Shown here: positions 1-8,757 of the stretch, piece by piece
Layout: each line of letters begins with the position of its first letter
Position numbering within the stretch: the stretch's first letter is position 1
Source of the DNA: Phaeodactylibacter sp.
GTDB lineage: Bacteria > Bacteroidota > Bacteroidia > Chitinophagales > Saprospiraceae
Length of the DNA stretch: 64,000 bases
Direction of reading: 5' to 3'
Assembly (NCBI GenBank): GCA_024102975.1
Contig: JAGFJD010000448.1
Span: forward strand, 27,502 to 91,501
Translations under genes and position numbers: made by a program
The notes under the pieces: model-generated
Databases searched by the model: none
Told to the model about the DNA's origin: nothing
What the model saw: only the letters and a program-made list of their open reading frames with translations

Positions 1-626
1 ATGCTTTTAGCATCCAGGGCGGTGAAGGTTTGGTCAAACACCATGCCGCCCTTTTCCAGAGTAAGGGTGACTGCGTTTTTCAATTCACTGGTTACCCCCT
101 GGGCGTGCAGCACTTCGGGGATGCCGAGGTAGCTGAGCCCGTAGGCTTTGAAGAACTGATCGTTTTCCGCCGGCACGACCGGGCGGATGGCGGCCAGGGC
201 ATCTTCCACGGGTTTGCCTTCTACTTTGAGGACTTTGGCGCCCAGGGCCTGTTCGTAGTCTTTGTGTACGCCTTCCACGTATATCCCGTCGCTGAACCAA
301 TAGAGGTTGATTGGCAGCTTGTGGTAGGGCACCGGGCTGTGCCGGAAGCCGACAGCCGTGTGGCCGTACTGGAAGGAGGAGACGATGCGCGAAAAACCGG
401 CCATGATCTCGTGTTCCCGGAGTTCGGGGATTTCCGCGTAGAGCTTGTCCACCGCCGCATCAAACGCCTCAGCAGTGGTTTTTTTAAACAGGAAGGGGTA
501 ATCCTGGTGGACGGTTTGCTGGAGGAAGCGGAGGTCTTCCTGCCAGTCTTTGGGGGTGAGGGCGGTTTGGGCGCAAGCGGTAGCAATGGAAAAACAGGTG
601 ATCAGGAGTAGTGTTAGATTTTTCAT
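1..626 (-). CDS. Secreted S41-like peptidase, N-terminal part (runs off window)
   Basis: The reading frame opens at an ATG at 626-624 and stays open to the window edge (208 codons), so only the N-terminus is present. It begins with a signal peptide (MKNLTLLLITCFSIATACAQ), then a helical segment starting WQEDLRFLQQTVHQDYPFLF, of the kind that precedes the PDZ and protease domains in Bacteroidota S41-family (C-terminal-processing-like) peptidases. A following segment (ALGAKVLKVEGKPVEDAL, about residues 130-147) fits a PDZ-like fold. The catalytic Ser/Lys region would lie outside the window, so peptidase activity is inferred from the N-terminal architecture only. The protein is expected in the periplasm or outer membrane. 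Confidence 0.7.
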   Translation of the reverse strand, partial: MKNLTLLLITCFSIATACAQTALTPKDWQEDLRFLQQTVHQDYPFLFKKTTAEAFDAAVDKLYAEIPELREHEIMAGFSRIVSSFQYGHTAVGFRHSPVPYHKLPINLYWFSDGIYVEGVHKDYEQALGAKVLKVEGKPVEDALAAIRPVVPAENDQFFKAYGLSYLGIPEVLHAQGVTSELKNAVTLTLEKGGMVFDQTFTALDAKS

Positions 627-697
627 AGTCGGGTTTTTTGGGGTAAAGATACGAATTGGGGGTAGAAGTTGCATGAGGGGGAAATGTGTGGGGATAT

Positions 698-905
698 GTG
701 GAGAGACATGGAGATACACGGAGATACGCAGAGATACGCAGAGATACGCAGAGATACACGGAGATACGCAGAGATACGCAGAGATACGCAGAGATGCACA
801 GAGATGCACGGAGATGCACAGAGATGCACGGAGATACGCAGAGATACGCAGAGATACACGGAGATACGCAGAGATACACGGAGATACACGGAGATTTGTG
901 GAAAT
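698..905. repeat. 10-bp tandem repeat array (gagatacgca / gagatacacg)
   Basis: About twenty consecutive 10-bp units of the form GAGATACGCA, GAGATACACG, GAGATGCACA or GAGATGCACG lie here, decaying at the right edge (gagatttgtg, gaaatgcgtg). The period of 10 is not a multiple of 3, so all frames stay open and give low-complexity peptides (YAEIRRDTQR and the like). These are artefacts of the repeat, not protein. The array separates the divergent peptidase gene from the lipoprotein gene. Confidence 0.9.
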
Positions 906-1034
906 GCGTGGGGAGTGTTCAAACCGCTGTACTTTTTAGTTTTAAACCGCAGGGGGCGCGGCAATATTCAAGTGCCTTTTTCAACGATAAATGGAGTATC
1001 GCCAAAAAAATGTATACTTGTAGAAAACAGGCTA

Positions 1035-1388
1035 ATGAAAAGATTAATGATAATCATCCTGGCGGCCCTCGCCGGCTGTTCGGGAAAATACGACGAAAGC
1101 CAGTTGGCAGGCCAATGGGCCGGGGTAGAATGGAGAGACGTGACGAATGATAAAATAATCGATTCGCCGGTGGCTTTCACCTTTGGGGAAGACGGACGGT
1201 ATGAGGCCAGTTCAGGCGCCTCTTCCGAAAAAGGCAAGTACTGGATTTCCGGAGAAAATTTGCACACGGTAGAAGAGGGCAAGGCGGAGAAGAAGGTGAA
1301 GATCGCCCGGCTGCAGGATGACACGCTGGTATTTCAGATGAACCGGGCGGGGGTGGTTGAGGAGATGGTGTTGGTGCGGGGGGAGTGA
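1035..1388 (+). CDS. Small lipoprotein, lipocalin-like
   Basis: A 117-residue protein. The ATG at 1035 is chosen because it is followed by a classic lipoprotein signal (MKRLMIIILAALAGC, lipobox LAGC with Cys15). An upstream in-frame extension consists only of the 10-bp repeat array. The mature part (QLAGQWAG..., FTFGEDGRYEASSG, GKYWISGENL, DDTLVFQM) has the pattern of short beta strands typical of lipocalin-like proteins in Bacteroidota that report on or buffer envelope ligands. No catalytic residues are recognisable and the ligand is unknown. Confidence 0.75.
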   Translation: MKRLMIIILAALAGCSGKYDESQLAGQWAGVEWRDVTNDKIIDSPVAFTFGEDGRYEASSGASSEKGKYWISGENLHTVEEGKAEKKVKIARLQDDTLVFQMNRAGVVEEMVLVRGE

Positions 1389-1611
1389 GGAGGCAGGCCA
1401 GATAGTTCTATCATCTAAGATAGCGGTGGACAATGCGTTTCTCAGTGGATGCTGAATAGCAAAACAATATTATATTAGAGCAAATCATATTTCATCCATT
1501 GAATACCAGCAATTCTCGTTTTGGCAAAATGGTGCTTTAGAGATGCTATGTTAACATCCTTGTCCTCAAAACCCTGCGTTCTAATTGGCCCTGAATTCAA
1601 ATTCTTCAGTC

Positions 1612-3516
1612 ATGAATCGGAAGATATTTTTTGCCATTCTGGCCAGTATTCTGGCCAATCTGCCTTCATTGGGCCAATCCGGTGGCGTGGATAGCCTGGA
1701 ACAGTTGCTGGAAACGCGCCTGGAACCCGCCAGAAAACAGGAGGTGCTGAACGAACTGGCCTTCTCCTATCTTCGGATTGATGCCGGTGAAGCTGCCCGT
1801 ATCGCCCGACAGGCTATGGAGTTGGCAAAGCAGCGTTCGGATTACGAAGCTCTTGGAGAGGCGGCCAACACGCTGGCGCAGGTATTCCTTTCAACCAACA
1901 AACTGGATTCGGCCCACCTCGTCATTGACCCGGTGCTGCCTCAATTGGAACAACAGGGTTTAACCGAGGCGGCGGCAACTTTGAATATGACTAGAGGTGC
2001 CGCTTTTTTCCGTGCTTCGGACCTGCCCAACGCAGCCGCCTGCTTTGAACGGAGCGCCCGCCTTTACGTGGAAACAGGAAGCTCCAAAGAAGAAGGGGCA
2101 TTGCTCAACCTGGGAACAGTGCTTATGGGTAGCGAAGAACTGGGCCGGGCAGAACCCATCTTTCAGAAACTGGTAAAAAGCGAAGTGCCTGTAAACCGGT
2201 TTAATGCTTTGATCAACCTGGGCAATATCTATGGGTTCCGGGGAGAGCTCCGGCAGTCCGTCCAATATTTTGGAGAGGCTTTGGATTTAGGGAGAAAATC
2301 CGGGTTTAATGTTGCAACAGTGCAGCTTAACCTGGGCATATCTTATGAAAAGATGGGGGATTACGATCGGGCCATTTCCTATTACCAGGAAGCTTTTGCT
2401 GCTTATTCGAAGCTGGAAGCCAGGCGTGAAATGGCAAAAGTGTTGTACAATCTCGGCTATTTGTATGCGGAACAAGGGGCTTCGGGCCGGGCGCTCAAGG
2501 AAATCGAAAAGGCGGAGGCGTTGCTGGACGCCGGCAATTTGCAGGAATGGCTGGAGCTGTATACTGCCAAACACGAAATACTGCAACGGAAGGGCGACTA
2601 CCGGGTCGCCTACAGCGCCCTGCAGAAGGCTTATGCCTATCGGGACAGCCTGTTCTCCGTGGAACGGGCGCAGGCTGTCGACGAGATAGAAACCCGTTAC
2701 CAGACGGAGAAAACGGCTTTGGAAAACCAGAACCTGCAGCAGGAGAATGAACTGCAGGCGGTGCGCAACCGCAACCAGCGCCGGTGGCTGGCCAGCGTTG
2801 TCGCCGGGCTGGTAGTACTTGCCTTTCTGGCTGCTCTGTTGTTCTATCAACGCCAAAAACTCAGGCTGGCCAACCGCCGGCTTGCCGAACAGAACGCCCG
2901 GGAGGAACTGCTCAACCGGGAACTGCGGCACCGCATCAAAAACAACCTGGGCCTGGCCAACAGCCTGATGCGCATGCAGGTGCGGCGGCTGGCCCACCCG
3001 GAAGCCAGGCAGGCTCTTCAGGAAGCCGAATCGCGCCTGGCCGCCATGTCGATGTTGCACCGGCGGCTCAATCAGGGCCCACATGCCGGCATCACTATTG
3101 GCATCCGCGATTATCTCGAGGAGCTGGCCTTTCACCTGAAGCAGGCTTTTGACGGGGCGGGAATCTCTCCGGAGATCGAGGTCCAAAGCCCGGAGATGCA
3201 GGTGGATGCCGAAGCCGCCATGCGTATTGGGCTAATTGTCAATGAACTGGCCACCAACTCGTTTAAGCACGCCTTTAAAACGCAACCTTCCCCCCTGATC
3301 AAAATCGTTTTCACCAGCCTGGACAACGGGCAATACCAGCTCACCTATCGGGACAACGGCAGCGGCTTGCCCGCCGAATTCCAACTCGGCCGGCAGGAGT
3401 CGATGGGCCTGCGGCTCATCGATACGCTAGTCAAACAACTCGACGGCAGCATGGAGCTGTCCGGAAAAGAGGACGGGCTGCACTTTGACCTGAGGCTGCA
3501 GGCGCCGGCGGCGTGA
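1612..3516 (+). CDS. TPR-containing sensor histidine kinase (HisKA_2 type)
   Basis: A 634-residue protein from the ATG at 1612; a TTG nine codons upstream is less likely because the signal peptide begins at MNRKIFFAIL. Residues about 20-370 form a run of TPR repeats in the periplasm, then a coiled coil, one membrane segment (about 391-412, WLASVVAGLVVLAFLAALLF) and a cytoplasmic kinase. The phospho-acceptor motif is ELRHRIKNN with His at about residue 440. The N box is NELATNSFKHAF near 544 and the G box is DNGSGLP. HRIKNN is the HisKA_2/HWE-like signature, as in LytTR-partnered kinases of this phylum. A LytTR response regulator starts 100 bp downstream on the same strand and is almost certainly the partner. 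The stimulus is unknown. Confidence 0.9.
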   Translation: MNRKIFFAILASILANLPSLGQSGGVDSLEQLLETRLEPARKQEVLNELAFSYLRIDAGEAARIARQAMELAKQRSDYEALGEAANTLAQVFLSTNKLDSAHLVIDPVLPQLEQQGLTEAAATLNMTRGAAFFRASDLPNAAACFERSARLYVETGSSKEEGALLNLGTVLMGSEELGRAEPIFQKLVKSEVPVNRFNALINLGNIYGFRGELRQSVQYFGEALDLGRKSGFNVATVQLNLGISYEKMGDYDRAISYYQEAFAAYSKLEARREMAKVLYNLGYLYAEQGASGRALKEIEKAEALLDAGNLQEWLELYTAKHEILQRKGDYRVAYSALQKAYAYRDSLFSVERAQAVDEIETRYQTEKTALENQNLQQENELQAVRNRNQRRWLASVVAGLVVLAFLAALLFYQRQKLRLANRRLAEQNAREELLNRELRHRIKNNLGLANSLMRMQVRRLAHPEARQALQEAESRLAAMSMLHRRLNQGPHAGITIGIRDYLEELAFHLKQAFDGAGISPEIEVQSPEMQVDAEAAMRIGLIVNELATNSFKHAFKTQPSPLIKIVFTSLDNGQYQLTYRDNGSGLPAEFQLGRQESMGLRLIDTLVKQLDGSMELSGKEDGLHFDLRLQAPAA

Positions 3517-3616
3517 GGCGGACGTAGAGCAGTTGGTTATCCGTTATTTCCCCCTTGCTACCTGGCTGTAGTTTTTGGTTATTCTCATCATTATGGAATA
3601 AAGAAACAGATCAAAC

Positions 3617-4396
3617 ATGCAATCCCTCAGCATACTCATTATCGAAGACGACTATCTGGCCGCCGCCGACCTGGAAGAAGAACTGGCCGGATTCGGTTAC
3701 CGGGTCGCCGCAGTGACCACAGACAGCGAAAGCGCCCTGCGCGCGTTTCGCGAAAACCTTCCCGACATCGCCCTGGTCGATATCGAACTCAAAGGCAGCC
3801 CGATGGACGGTATCGAGCTGGCGCAGGCCTTCAACAGCATTAAACGTATACCTATCGTTTTCCTGACCGGACACTACGAGCCGGCCTACCTGGAACGCGC
3901 GAAGCTGGTGGGCCCGGCCAGTTATCTCCTGAAGCCACATACTCCACCACAACTGGACGTCACGCTCAGCCTGGCCCTGTCCAATTTTTTTTCCCGGAAG
4001 ATGCCGGACATACATGCTCCGTTGGCCGCCGCCTCTCCACCAGCCTGCATTTTTTATTCAGAGACTGACTTTTTTTTCGTCAAACAAGACTATCGCCACC
4101 TCCGGGTGGAGGTGCGGGATATCCGCTGGGTGCAGGCTTTGCGCGGTTACGTCCGCATCGTTACCGGCACAGACAGCGCCATCTTCTCCGTGAAATTGAA
4201 CAGTTTTATGGAGCAAGTGCCGGACCCGGCTCTGATGCAGGTACACCGGTCTTATGTAGTGAACTGCCGCCACGTGGTTTCCTATACCAAGGGGCAGGCC
4301 TTTGTCCGCCGCCAGGATGGCGTTGAAGAAATCCCCATAGGCAAAAAGTACCGGGAGGCATTTTTCCAGGCCCTCCCCCGGTTGCGGGCGGATTGA
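3617..4396 (+). CDS. LytTR-family response regulator
   Basis: A 259-residue DNA-binding response regulator. The receiver domain (residues 1-125) begins SILIIEDDYLAAADLEEEL, with the acidic pair at Asp11-Asp12, the phosphorylated Asp at about residue 55 (ALVDIELKG) and the conserved Lys in SYLLKPHTP. Residues about 150-255 are a LytTR domain (IRWVQALRGYVRIVTG, MQVHRSYVVNCRHVV, IPIGKKYREAF). It follows the TPR kinase by 100 bp and should receive its phosphate. The target promoters are not evident from the sequence; the envelope genes that follow are possible but unproven targets. Confidence 0.92.
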   Translation: MQSLSILIIEDDYLAAADLEEELAGFGYRVAAVTTDSESALRAFRENLPDIALVDIELKGSPMDGIELAQAFNSIKRIPIVFLTGHYEPAYLERAKLVGPASYLLKPHTPPQLDVTLSLALSNFFSRKMPDIHAPLAAASPPACIFYSETDFFFVKQDYRHLRVEVRDIRWVQALRGYVRIVTGTDSAIFSVKLNSFMEQVPDPALMQVHRSYVVNCRHVVSYTKGQAFVRRQDGVEEIPIGKKYREAFFQALPRLRAD

Positions 4397-4730
4397 TTTG
4401 CGGGCCTGCGATGCCGGGCTTGGCATCCTTGTAGCTGTTTTCCTCTGTCCTTAACTGGTTAACTGGAATTTACCCGGCTGGCCGGGCGGAAGGCAACTAA
4501 GGAAGCTGGGCAATTCATGGGCACTGTGATCATCTGCTATGTTTCAAAAGACGGGTAAAATAACTGCCTTATCATCTCCTTTCGTCAGCACCATTGTGTT
4601 GGATGGGTATTCCTTCCTGTAGCCTCCTGCCAAGTTCGTAAAGAATATTGGCACGTTTGTGAAGATGGTTTGCAAAAAAAAGGTATTCTCTTCATTTTTA
4701 ATTCCATTAATAATACAAAAATTTGGTGAT

Positions 4731-4934
4731 ATGACCCTTGAAGTAGTCAACGACAGAACAGAGAACGTCAAGGTTTTTGGCAACAGCGAGTCAACGGTGG
4801 AATACTGCCAGGCCAGGCTCCACGAAAATTTCACGATTTATATTAATGCCGAAAGCCAGGCGGCGGCCGTGATAGAGAGGATCCGGTCAGAATTATATGC
4901 CAGCCTCAGCAATGTTCAGGTAAGAGTGCGGTGA
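4731..4934 (+). CDS. Small hypothetical protein
   Basis: A 67-residue ORF beginning MTLEVVNDRTENVKVFGNS and ending NVQVRVR. The internal ATG at 4731 is preferred over one at 4659 because residues upstream are an unlikely lysine/phenylalanine-rich leader and base composition changes there. It has no signal peptide, membrane segment or familiar motif. The predicted alternation of strands and one helix (AAAVIERIRSELYASL) looks like a folded small domain. A competing antisense frame exists but is less protein-like. Function unknown. Confidence 0.45.
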   Translation: MTLEVVNDRTENVKVFGNSESTVEYCQARLHENFTIYINAESQAAAVIERIRSELYASLSNVQVRVR

Positions 4935-5007
4935 TCCGGGTACAGGCGAAAACAAACCGATTCGCCTCCATCAATTCAGTTTTTAAGAAACCAGAACCGG
5001 GAAAATC

Positions 5008-5712
5008 ATGAAAAATAACACTGTTTACCTGCTCCTTGCCCGGTATTTTTTCCTGCCGGCACTGATTCTTTTTTCATTCCATACCCTCCCGGCACAGGCG
5101 GGAAAATTGCCGGAAAACCGGTTTCAAGATAAAGACACCTGGGGGGAGGCCATACGCAACGCCAACGAGAGGACGGGCGGCATATCGCTGGGTTATGGTT
5201 ACCACCGGTCTCAGTTCCTTAACCCCCGCTTCAGCACGGTGAGCGAATCCGGCAACCTCAAACCAGCCTACGGCGACTATGTGAACCTGCGCCTCACAGC
5301 CGCGCCCTTCGTTTTTGATGTGAGTTGGTTCGCCTCGCGCTATAAAGTAGACAACTACCCGGACTGGCCCTACGCCGACTCGGTAAAAGTGCGCCACCGG
5401 GGGTGGGAATTCGCTGCCAGTTTCATCCCGATACAAAACGGGGTTTTCTCCAAATACGTGGTCCCCTACCTGGGTGTGGGTTATCAGTCAGCGTCGGTGT
5501 GTACTGGATGCGGCTGGGACTATGCCCTGGAACTGAAGTCGAGCGTCGATGCATCCATGCCTATCTGGAAGGTGGGGGCGATGATCAATATCAGCCCGCT
5601 CTTTTTCGTCAACGCCGAGTACAAACAGTCGTTGGGCCTTTCGCAAAAAAACGCGTTCAGCCAGTGGTCGGTCGGCATTGCCAACCGATTCAACTACTAC
5701 TATCTGAGATGA
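5008..5712 (+). CDS. Putative outer-membrane beta-barrel protein
   Basis: A 234-residue secreted protein with a signal peptide (to about residue 31, TLPAQA). The mature chain has alternating aromatic/glycine strands (GGISLGYGYHRSQF, YVNLRLTAAPFVFDVSWF, WEFAASFIPIQNG, VVPYLGVGYQSASV, FFVNAEYKQSLGLS) and an aromatic C-terminus (SVGIANRFNYYYLR) typical of small barrels. It contains a CTGC motif in a loop. It lies 43 bp upstream of a large lipoprotein and probably belongs to the same transcription unit. Ligand or transport role unknown. Confidence 0.65.
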   Translation: MKNNTVYLLLARYFFLPALILFSFHTLPAQAGKLPENRFQDKDTWGEAIRNANERTGGISLGYGYHRSQFLNPRFSTVSESGNLKPAYGDYVNLRLTAAPFVFDVSWFASRYKVDNYPDWPYADSVKVRHRGWEFAASFIPIQNGVFSKYVVPYLGVGYQSASVCTGCGWDYALELKSSVDASMPIWKVGAMINISPLFFVNAEYKQSLGLSQKNAFSQWSVGIANRFNYYYLR

Positions 5713-5755
5713 CGGCCGCCGGTTTCTCTTTTGGGGCTTTCTAAACAAACAAAAA

Positions 5756-8017
5756 ATGAAAAGGAACATATTATTCTGGATACTCCTGCCTGTGATCCTG
5801 AGCAGTTGCGTTGTTTCCAAACCGGATGCAGGTTATATTTCCGACCCCGATTACAACCAACGGGTAGAGATCAGGAACGCCCATTACAAGCGGCGCATCT
5901 CGCCGCTGGGCGCCGGCGCGCTGGTGGCCGGCACGGCTGCCGGCGGCTACCTGGGTTACCAGTCGGATGTCATCGTCCGGCAGGAAGGAGACGTGCGGGA
6001 GCCCGTCGTGGAGGCCAATGCGGCGATCGGTGCCTTGCTGGGTTTCGCCGCCGTCAACATGACGCACTACCTGTTGGGGCTGAACCGGACAAAAAGGGTG
6101 GAGGATCCACAGAGGTGGCTGCGCCGAAGCGACAAGAATTATTTGATGCTCAGGAAAAAATCTAAGTCAGATTTTTGGGCCATGCATCAGAATAGCGAAG
6201 GAGAAACATATCAAGTCCGAAATATACAGGATGTGCAGGATTTCATCCGGGCTTTTCCCGGGAGTCCCCACAGCGATGCAGTAGCAGCTAAAGGAATGGA
6301 TAAACTGGCCCGGAAAGATTTGCTGGCTTTGCTTGAGTTGATGCCGGAAACTACCCACCGGCTTAGTATCATGGAGGCATATATACGCCGCAGCCGCTCG
6401 GTAGAAGAAGCAGTGGAAGGTTTTCAACGATTCCGGGGCTTGCGCCAGGTTGCCGAGGCACGTGCATTGACATTGGTTAGGGACATCGGAGATGCGGAAG
6501 AGTTTATGGCGGGCTTTCCAAACACAAGCTATGGCCCGGATGTCGGGGCAAAGGCTGCCCCGGCGTTGCAAAACCTTGACGAAACCCGCCGGTTTCTGGC
6601 GCTTTTTCCCGATAAGATGCATCAGAAAGACATCATCCAGGCCTTGACGGGTAAAGCCCCCAGAGACGAGCTGCCAGAGGTTATCGGGCTGCTGTCCGGA
6701 GCGGAGGGCATCGTCAAACTGCAAAAACGTTATGTTGCCGAAAGCCCCGATATCAAAGCGCTCTTCGCCGCCTGCCGGAAATATCCCCGTGCTTCTTTTG
6801 GCATCGACCCGAATTCGAACATATACCAGCCAGAGCCGGCGCGAAAATTATATTATCAGCTAAAACGACTGGAGGAAGAGCTGGGGCAAAGCAACAGCTT
6901 CCAGTTGCAATTAAACCTGAAAGAGATTTACCTGTCGCATGCACTGGATCAGGCAGAAAGGGCCGGAAAGATTGGCGCTCTGGAGCGCTTCATTAACTCC
7001 GTACAGGCGGAGGACTGGCTTGGAAAAAGCAGCAGTTCATACCTGCAAAGCGCCCGGAACAGCATTGCTGCCTTGCGACGGGCAGAGGACAGGCGCCGGC
7101 GCCAATCCGAACTGGCAGAAGCCCGCTGGAAAGGAATCCGCCATCTGGTTCGTTTTGCGCAACAAAACAAAGGTACGGAAGAAGCGCGCGCTGCCGCCGC
7201 CGAAATCAACGATTTCCTGCAGCTTCATGTGCTTATTGCCGATCAGTTTATCTGGTCGGCGTCCGGCGACCGCTCCTGGCTCAACGACTTTTATGAACAA
7301 TCACGGGACTTGATCAGCGGAGGCGACAAGTACAATGTCTTTGTTGGGGGTGTCCTCAAAAATACCTCCAATGAATGGTTGAGCCTGAAAGTAAACGCCA
7401 AGGTTAACATGGTATGCCTCAGCAACTTCAGCATCATCATGAAGCGCAACGAGCAAACCCTGGATGAATATTATTATCTGGAGTTGGCGCCGGGAGAAGA
7501 AGCGCCTTTCCTGACGGTGTTCCGCAATGTCAGCACCGGAACGCGGGTCGGAAGCTCCCTGCTGCTTAGCGCAGGTTCCAACTGTAATATTAATAGCGAC
7601 AACCCCTTCGGCCTGGAATTTGAATATTATCCCGAAAATATATCGCCGGAAGTCACAGAAAAGCAATACCAACTGATGAAGGCGGCAGCTAAAGCCGGCA
7701 ACCTCAGTACGCGCCAGAGCCCCATGGACAACGTCAACCGCCTTTTCAACGCTACCTACGATGACGGTTACGGTAGCCTGCACATTTACACCCCAATGGG
7801 TTACCAATGTACCATAACGGTACGTGATAAGGAGGGGCGGGTAGTAGCTTCCGAACAAACAGATGACGATGCCCGATTTGGGAGCCTGCGTACTGGTGAG
7901 ACGTACACAGTAGATGTTAGTGGCCTGGCCGTTTTTTCGATCTTCCTCGACGACCGGATCGAACAGCGCATTGTGGACGAAGAAGGGAATGTTGAAGTTT
8001 ATCAGGAAGGGAATTAA
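5756..8017 (+). CDS. Large lipoprotein of unknown function
   Basis: A 753-residue protein with lipobox SSCVVS (Cys18). Residues about 50-105 hold two glycine-zipper-like hydrophobic stretches (GAGALVAGTAAGGYLGY and AAIGALLGFAAVN). Residues 150-320 contain repeated short helical units built around F-x-x-x-F-P (FIRAFPGSPHSDA, FMAGFPNTSYGPD, FLALFPDKMHQKD), reminiscent of TPR-like lipoprotein scaffolds. The middle is charged and coiled-coil-like, and the C-terminus (from about 520) looks like beta-sandwich domains. It sits 43 bp after a beta-barrel gene and 11 bp before another lipoprotein gene, which suggests a co-transcribed envelope complex. I do not recognise the family. Confidence 0.7.
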   Translation: MKRNILFWILLPVILSSCVVSKPDAGYISDPDYNQRVEIRNAHYKRRISPLGAGALVAGTAAGGYLGYQSDVIVRQEGDVREPVVEANAAIGALLGFAAVNMTHYLLGLNRTKRVEDPQRWLRRSDKNYLMLRKKSKSDFWAMHQNSEGETYQVRNIQDVQDFIRAFPGSPHSDAVAAKGMDKLARKDLLALLELMPETTHRLSIMEAYIRRSRSVEEAVEGFQRFRGLRQVAEARALTLVRDIGDAEEFMAGFPNTSYGPDVGAKAAPALQNLDETRRFLALFPDKMHQKDIIQALTGKAPRDELPEVIGLLSGAEGIVKLQKRYVAESPDIKALFAACRKYPRASFGIDPNSNIYQPEPARKLYYQLKRLEEELGQSNSFQLQLNLKEIYLSHALDQAERAGKIGALERFINSVQAEDWLGKSSSSYLQSARNSIAALRRAEDRRRRQSELAEARWKGIRHLVRFAQQNKGTEEARAAAAEINDFLQLHVLIADQFIWSASGDRSWLNDFYEQSRDLISGGDKYNVFVGGVLKNTSNEWLSLKVNAKVNMVCLSNFSIIMKRNEQTLDEYYYLELAPGEEAPFLTVFRNVSTGTRVGSSLLLSAGSNCNINSDNPFGLEFEYYPENISPEVTEKQYQLMKAAAKAGNLSTRQSPMDNVNRLFNATYDDGYGSLHIYTPMGYQCTITVRDKEGRVVASEQTDDDARFGSLRTGETYTVDVSGLAVFSIFLDDRIEQRIVDEEGNVEVYQEGN

Positions 8018-8028
8018 AAACTGATAAG

Positions 8029-8757
8029 ATGAATGTCATTAAGTTAAACCAAATGGTCTTTTTGTGGGCGTCTGTATTCCTCCTCGCCGCCTGCGGCAAC
8101 GAAGAGAACTCCCTGCTCGTCGAAGAGCTGGTCTTTGAGGCGCCTTCCAGCCCGGCAGGCTCCGACACCGACCCCACCGTTTACGACCTTGCTGGTGTCG
8201 AAAAGGAATTTTTCCTCTTCGACCAGTTTGAGGACAACGGCCGGGGCTGGGCAACCGGCAATACGGGCGATTACAATATGTCGGTAAATGGCGGGCTTTA
8301 CACTATTGTGAATAAAACTGCCGATAAGCAATGGAATACTTCACAGGACATTGCCATCGATGTATCCCGGAATTTCGACTTCACTGCCGAAATAAAGATA
8401 AGCCAGGCAACGGCGCCGGAAAAATCCTGCGGCTTGTTGCTGGGAGCGCCGGCATCCGACAGGGAATACCTGAACTTGCTGATCTCCGGCCATGGGAATT
8501 TTGCGGTATCCAGAACTGTTTCCGGGCAGCGGGAGATTCTCAAAGACTGGTCGGATACCCCTGCCCTTAATGATCCCTACAATTGGGCTACGCTTACCAT
8601 CCGGAAGTACGAAGATTTGTATTACTATTTCATCAATTATGAATATACGGGTTTTTCTTCTCCGGCACTCCCCGCGCTCGACGCCCGGGTCGGCTTTTCC
8701 CTGGGCAGCAGTGCTACGATGGTGGTGGACTATGTCCTTTTGGTTTACCTTGATTGA
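8029..8757 (+). CDS. Lipoprotein with concanavalin-like (laminin-G-type) domain
   Basis: A 242-residue lipoprotein (lipobox LLAACG, Cys22). From about residue 65 the chain (FFLFDQFEDNGRGWATGN, GLYTIVNKTADKQWNT, RNFDFTAEIKISQATAPEKSCGLLLG) follows the pattern of jelly-roll carbohydrate-binding folds seen in DUF1080/LamG-like proteins of Bacteroidota. Only 11 bp separate it from the preceding lipoprotein gene, and its stop codon overlaps the probable TTG start of the next gene, so the three are likely translated from one mRNA. The substrate is unknown. Confidence 0.7.
   Translation: MNVIKLNQMVFLWASVFLLAACGNEENSLLVEELVFEAPSSPAGSDTDPTVYDLAGVEKEFFLFDQFEDNGRGWATGNTGDYNMSVNGGLYTIVNKTADKQWNTSQDIAIDVSRNFDFTAEIKISQATAPEKSCGLLLGAPASDREYLNLLISGHGNFAVSRTVSGQREILKDWSDTPALNDPYNWATLTIRKYEDLYYYFINYEYTGFSSPALPALDARVGFSLGSSATMVVDYVLLVYLD

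Noticed and set aside
698..905. CRISPR array
   Set aside because: Units are 10 bp with no spacers and no cas genes nearby; it is a simple tandem repeat.
4544..4834. 96-codon minus-strand ORF over the small hypothetical gene
   Set aside because: No family resemblance and its codon use is less protein-like than the plus-strand 67-codon ORF; still, neither is firmly proven.
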